Positions 6,496 to 8,917 of a stretch of DNA of 8,917 nt are shown here, in pieces. Source of the DNA: Lachnospiraceae bacterium (GTDB lineage Bacteria; Bacillota; Clostridia; Lachnospirales; Lachnospiraceae); the NCBI GenBank assembly GCA_003488965.1, contig DNJW01000037.1, positions 1,497 through 10,413 on the forward strand. The letters are read 5' to 3'. Each line of letters opens with the position of its first letter. The stretch's first letter is position 1. The translations under genes were made by a program, and so were the position numbers. The notes beneath the pieces were generated by a model. The model did not search any database, was not told the origin of the DNA, and worked only from the letters and a program-made list of their open reading frames with translations.

Positions 6496-7884
6496 ATGTA
6501 CAGAAGAATATCATATGAGCAAATGATGAAGAGAGAAGCGCAGAGGAGAAGGAGGATTAAATTTGTCTGCGGATTGCTTATGACAGCAGTGGCCGTTGGG
6601 GCATCGCTGGCTCTGGCCGTACAGACATTGGCGGCGCCGGAAAACCCGGATGTGGAAGCGGAAGCGAATGCAAAAGAGGAACCGGAAAATATGGCAGAAA
6701 CCATATCCGGCAATGTGGCTGTGCCGGAAGAAATAGAAAAGGAACCGGGAGTGCCGCTGGTGGTCATTGACCCGGGGCACGGGGGAGAAGATGAAGGCTG
6801 TTCGAAGGAAGGCATATGGGAAAAGGATATTAATCTGGCAATCGGGAAGATTGCCGCGGATAAACTGGGACGCATGGGCTATCGGGTTATTATGACGCGG
6901 GAAGACGATACCTATGTGGCGAAGGAAGAGCGGGTGGAGAATGCCAATGTATATGGTGCGGATATTTACGTCAGCATACATCAGAATATCTTTGAAAACG
7001 GGGACGTGGAAGGAATTGAAACATGGTATACCGGGGAGGAAAGCAGAAAGCTGGCACAGTTAATCCATCGGGAAACTATAAAAAGTACGGGAGCGGTTGA
7101 AAGGGAGCTAAGAGGAGATTCGGAATTTCATGTGACGGCAGAAACGGAAATGCCTTCCTGCCTGATTGAAACGGGATTTTTATCCAATCAGGGAGAGCGG
7201 GAGAGATTATCGGGAGCGGAGTACCAGCAGCAGGTGGCAGAAGGGATTGTTCAGGGCATTGAGCTTTACTTTCATCCGAAAACTATGTATCTGACCTTTG
7301 ATGACGGGCCGTATGCGGAAAATACGGGAAGAGTACTAGAGATATTAAAGACCAGAAATATCAAGGCTACCTTCTTTTTGGTGGGAGAGAATGTGGAGAA
7401 AAACCCGGATATGGCAAGGCGGATTGTGGAAGAAGGGCATACCATAGGGATTCATTGCTATAGCCATGATTATGAAAAAATATATGAAAGTGTAGACAGC
7501 TATGTACAGGATTTTGAAAAAGCTTATCAGGTAATTAAGGATACTACAGGGGTGGATGTGAAATTTTTCCGTTTTCCGGGCGGAAGCGTAAATGCATACA
7601 ATAAGGCGGTATGTAAGGATATTGCAGAAGAGATGACAGAAAGAGGGTTTATCTACTTCGACTGGAATGCCAGTCTGGAGGATGCGGTAAAGAATCCGGA
7701 ACCGGAGCTGCTGATTGCCAATGCAAGGGAATCCGCTATGGGAAGACAGAACGTGGTAATGCTGGCTCATGATGTGGTTTATGCTACCGGAATATGTTTG
7801 AATGATTTACTGGATGAAATGCCGGAATACGAAGTGAAAGTATTGACAGAGGAGACGGAACCGGTGCATTTTAGAATGGAGTAA
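6496..7884 (+). CDS. Bifunctional N-acetylmuramoyl-L-alanine amidase / polysaccharide deacetylase
   Basis: A 462-residue exported or membrane-anchored cell-wall enzyme with two catalytic domains. After a very basic start (KREAQRRRR) and a hydrophobic segment (about 22-47) comes an acidic linker (48-85). The Amidase_3 domain (about 87-260) cuts the bond between muramic acid and the stem peptide: zinc ligands H95 (DPGHGG), E109 and H162 (VSIHQN), and catalytic E225 (LIETGFLSN). The NodB domain (about 262-458) removes acetyl groups from amino sugars: TFDDGP (267-272, D269 and D270), H320 and H324, RFPGG (359-363), FDWNAS (388-393) and LAHD (423-426). All key residues appear present, so both domains should be active. 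ATG 6496 has AGGGAG nine bases before it; the frame is open from 6391, but that start would lie upstream of the candidate promoter. It stands alone after the repeat array and is followed by a terminator. Which glycan is deacetylated is unknown; peptidoglycan is most likely. Confidence 0.93.
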   Translation: MYRRISYEQMMKREAQRRRRIKFVCGLLMTAVAVGASLALAVQTLAAPENPDVEAEANAKEEPENMAETISGNVAVPEEIEKEPGVPLVVIDPGHGGEDEGCSKEGIWEKDINLAIGKIAADKLGRMGYRVIMTREDDTYVAKEERVENANVYGADIYVSIHQNIFENGDVEGIETWYTGEESRKLAQLIHRETIKSTGAVERELRGDSEFHVTAETEMPSCLIETGFLSNQGERERLSGAEYQQQVAEGIVQGIELYFHPKTMYLTFDDGPYAENTGRVLEILKTRNIKATFFLVGENVEKNPDMARRIVEEGHTIGIHCYSHDYEKIYESVDSYVQDFEKAYQVIKDTTGVDVKFFRFPGGSVNAYNKAVCKDIAEEMTERGFIYFDWNASLEDAVKNPEPELLIANARESAMGRQNVVMLAHDVVYATGICLNDLLDEMPEYEVKVLTEETEPVHFRME

Positions 7885-7895
7885 ACAATATAATA

Positions 7896-7931
7896 GCTGC
7901 AGCCCGGCCGGAATAAAGGCAGGGCTGCAGC
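7896..7931. terminator. Bidirectional hairpin terminator between converging genes
   Basis: GCTGCAGCCC (7896-7905) and GGGCTGCAGC (7922-7931) form a perfect 10-base, GC-rich stem with a 16-base loop. It begins 12 bases after the stop of the amidase-deacetylase and 13 bases before the stop of the minus-strand dismutase gene. On the minus strand a T-rich TATTATATTGTTT follows the stem, on the plus strand only CGTTTGT, so it should work better for the minus-strand transcript. Confidence 0.8.
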
Positions 7932-7943
7932 CGTTTGTGACAG

Positions 7944-8435
7944 CTATCCTTCGCTGCGTATGACCCCGCAGCCGATTTTTTCTCCGGAATCGCCGGCCGG
8001 CTGTGTGGTAAAATCATCCCGGCCGGAATGGATGATAACGGATTTTCCTATAATATCATCAATGGTAAAGCGTTTGTCATAAAAGACAGTCCAGGCATAT
8101 CCCTGGTTTCCCAGCAGGGGAACCATATCGCCTGCATGTGCCGGATGAAAAGAATCAGAAGGGTTAAAGTGTCCTCCGGTTTTTTCAAAAGAACCGGAGC
8201 AGTCGCCGTTTTCATGAATGTGCATCGCGTAAAAGTCGGAAGAGCCTTGAGTAGCGATATTGGGCAGCCCAAATATTTCGGCTTCCACCAAAACGCCGTC
8301 ATAAGGTGTGCGGTAAAATTTGACGAGCCCGCTTAACTCGGAATAGGCACCTTTTCCGGTCACCCATGCTACGGCAGCAGGGCAGTTTTTTTCTAATATC
8401 CGGACAAATGTCAGCCGAGGGGTAAATTGATACAT
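7944..8435 (-). CDS. Cu/Zn superoxide dismutase family protein
   Basis: A 163-residue protein of the SodC family, which turns superoxide into hydrogen peroxide and oxygen. The metal site is complete: copper ligands H72 and H74 (HIHENGDC), bridging H89 (GGHFNP) and H136 (VIIH); zinc ligands H97, H100 and D103 (HPAHAGDM). C79 and C156 (CGVI) fit the conserved disulfide. The position of the usual active-site arginine, three residues before the second cysteine, holds K153. Residues 1-25 (MYQFTPRLTF...) lack a signal peptide or lipobox, whereas most bacterial enzymes of this family are exported, so this one is predicted to be cytoplasmic. AGAGG lies six bases before the ATG. Residues about 10-25 may be an extra strand not typical of the fold. 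Activity is likely but not certain, given the Arg-to-Lys change. Confidence 0.9.
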   Translation of the reverse strand: MYQFTPRLTFVRILEKNCPAAVAWVTGKGAYSELSGLVKFYRTPYDGVLVEAEIFGLPNIATQGSSDFYAMHIHENGDCSGSFEKTGGHFNPSDSFHPAHAGDMVPLLGNQGYAWTVFYDKRFTIDDIIGKSVIIHSGRDDFTTQPAGDSGEKIGCGVIRSEG

Positions 8436-8467
8436 ACCGTACCTCTTTATATAGAAAACTTTTTATT

Positions 8468-8473
8468 AGTATA
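8468..8473 (-). promoter_or_regulatory. Candidate -10 element of the dismutase gene
   Basis: On the minus strand TATACT lies about 33 bases before the start codon and matches the -10 consensus in five of six places. No convincing -35 hexamer is found 16-18 bases upstream, so the gene may instead be read through from the DUF3892 gene or need an activator. Confidence 0.3.
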
Positions 8474-8530
8474 TGCGCGGCGGAAAAAGGGGTGATAGAC
8501 TCTGCCTTGCCGGACTGGAACACTGCTATG

Positions 8531-8833
8531 CTAACCGGATACGGAAGGGAGATTCGTTAAGTTGTTGCTTTCCGAACCGTCGGGCAGAGACTTTAAATAT
8601 TCCGTATCTTTCCGGTGGGCAATGCCGACTCCTTTTATTCCGCCTTCCCGTGCCAGATTGACACCTTCTTGTTTTGAGACGGTGGAACCGTCTGAAAGCT
8701 GGTAGCCGGTCACCCGGCCGCTGTTTTTGACCAGACCGGTAATTTCTTTGGCATTGCTTTTGGGACTGGGGATATCATCCAGCGTATTCCGCGCCAAAGC
8801 ATCGTTTAAGGTGTCTTTGTCTGTGTTTTTCAT
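8531..8833 (-). CDS. DUF3892 domain protein
   Basis: A 100-residue soluble protein without signal peptide or membrane segment. Residues about 28-96 fit the DUF3892 family: a start strand KEITGLVKNSGRVTGYQL, the turn SDGSTVSKQEGVNLAREGGIKGV (47-69) and the closing YLKSLPDGSESNNLTNLPSV (79-98). The function of this family is not known. The first 27 residues are polar and probably disordered. AAAAGGAGG lies nine bases before the ATG. About 95 bases separate it from the dismutase gene on the same strand, with no clear terminator between, so the two may share a transcript, though their functions have no known link. Confidence 0.85.
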   Translation of the reverse strand: MKNTDKDTLNDALARNTLDDIPSPKSNAKEITGLVKNSGRVTGYQLSDGSTVSKQEGVNLAREGGIKGVGIAHRKDTEYLKSLPDGSESNNLTNLPSVSG

Positions 8834-8850
8834 ATTGTGTTGCCTCCTTT

Positions 8851-8883
8851 TGGGTATAATAAGAATTAGATGATTGTTAAAAT
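8851..8883 (-). promoter_or_regulatory. Candidate promoter of the DUF3892 gene
   Basis: On the minus strand TTAACA is followed after about 16 bases by TATACC, overlapping the alternative -10 TATTAT. It sits directly before the AAAAGGAGG binding site, so the leader would be very short. AT-rich sequence extends upstream. Weak evidence. Confidence 0.3.
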
Positions 8884-8917
8884 TTAAATGGTCTCAGTTC
8901 CATGGCACAAAAAGGAT

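Noticed and set aside
8473..8661. Plus-strand frame of 62 codons opposite the DUF3892 gene and its downstream gap
   Set aside because: Antisense to a well-supported gene and without recognisable protein features.

Overview
The window looks like a chromosomal segment of a low-to-mid GC Gram-positive anaerobe of the Clostridia, most likely Lachnospiraceae-like. This is inferred from the strong AGGAGG-type ribosome binding sites, purine-rich coding strands, sigma-A-like promoters, a TTG start, and the gene families present. No rRNA, tRNA, CRISPR array, insertion sequence or phage gene was seen, and the species cannot be named from this sequence alone.

Layout. (1) 74-1417 (+): a MATE-family multidrug/metabolite exporter. 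(2) 1460-1921 (+): a sigma-A-like promoter, a leader with a tandem repeat that can fold over the ribosome binding site, and a 113-residue uncharacterised protein. (3) 1922-2243: a 322-base gap with no convincing gene, holding a weak hairpin and two candidate promoters. (4) 2244-6361 (+): a tightly overlapped four-gene operon encoding an exported protein with calcium-binding-type DxNxDGxxD loops, an OmpR/PhoB-type response regulator, a membrane histidine kinase, and a single-pass exported protein of unknown function. (5) 6359-7884 (+): four tandem repeats with an exact 11-base period, a candidate promoter, and a bifunctional cell-wall enzyme joining an N-acetylmuramoyl-L-alanine amidase domain to a NodB polysaccharide deacetylase domain. 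(6) 7896-7931: a hairpin terminator shared by converging transcripts. (7) 7944-8833 (-): a Cu/Zn superoxide dismutase-family protein without a signal peptide, and a 100-residue DUF3892 protein.

The central idea is that 2244-7884 forms one signalling and response unit. The kinase and regulator are flanked in the same operon by two exported proteins that could tune sensing. The 11-base-period repeats just after the operon match the geometry of tandem OmpR/PhoB-family operator half-sites, so the wall-remodelling amidase-deacetylase is the natural candidate target. The gene order, overlaps, motifs and repeats are seen directly in the sequence; the regulatory link is inference.
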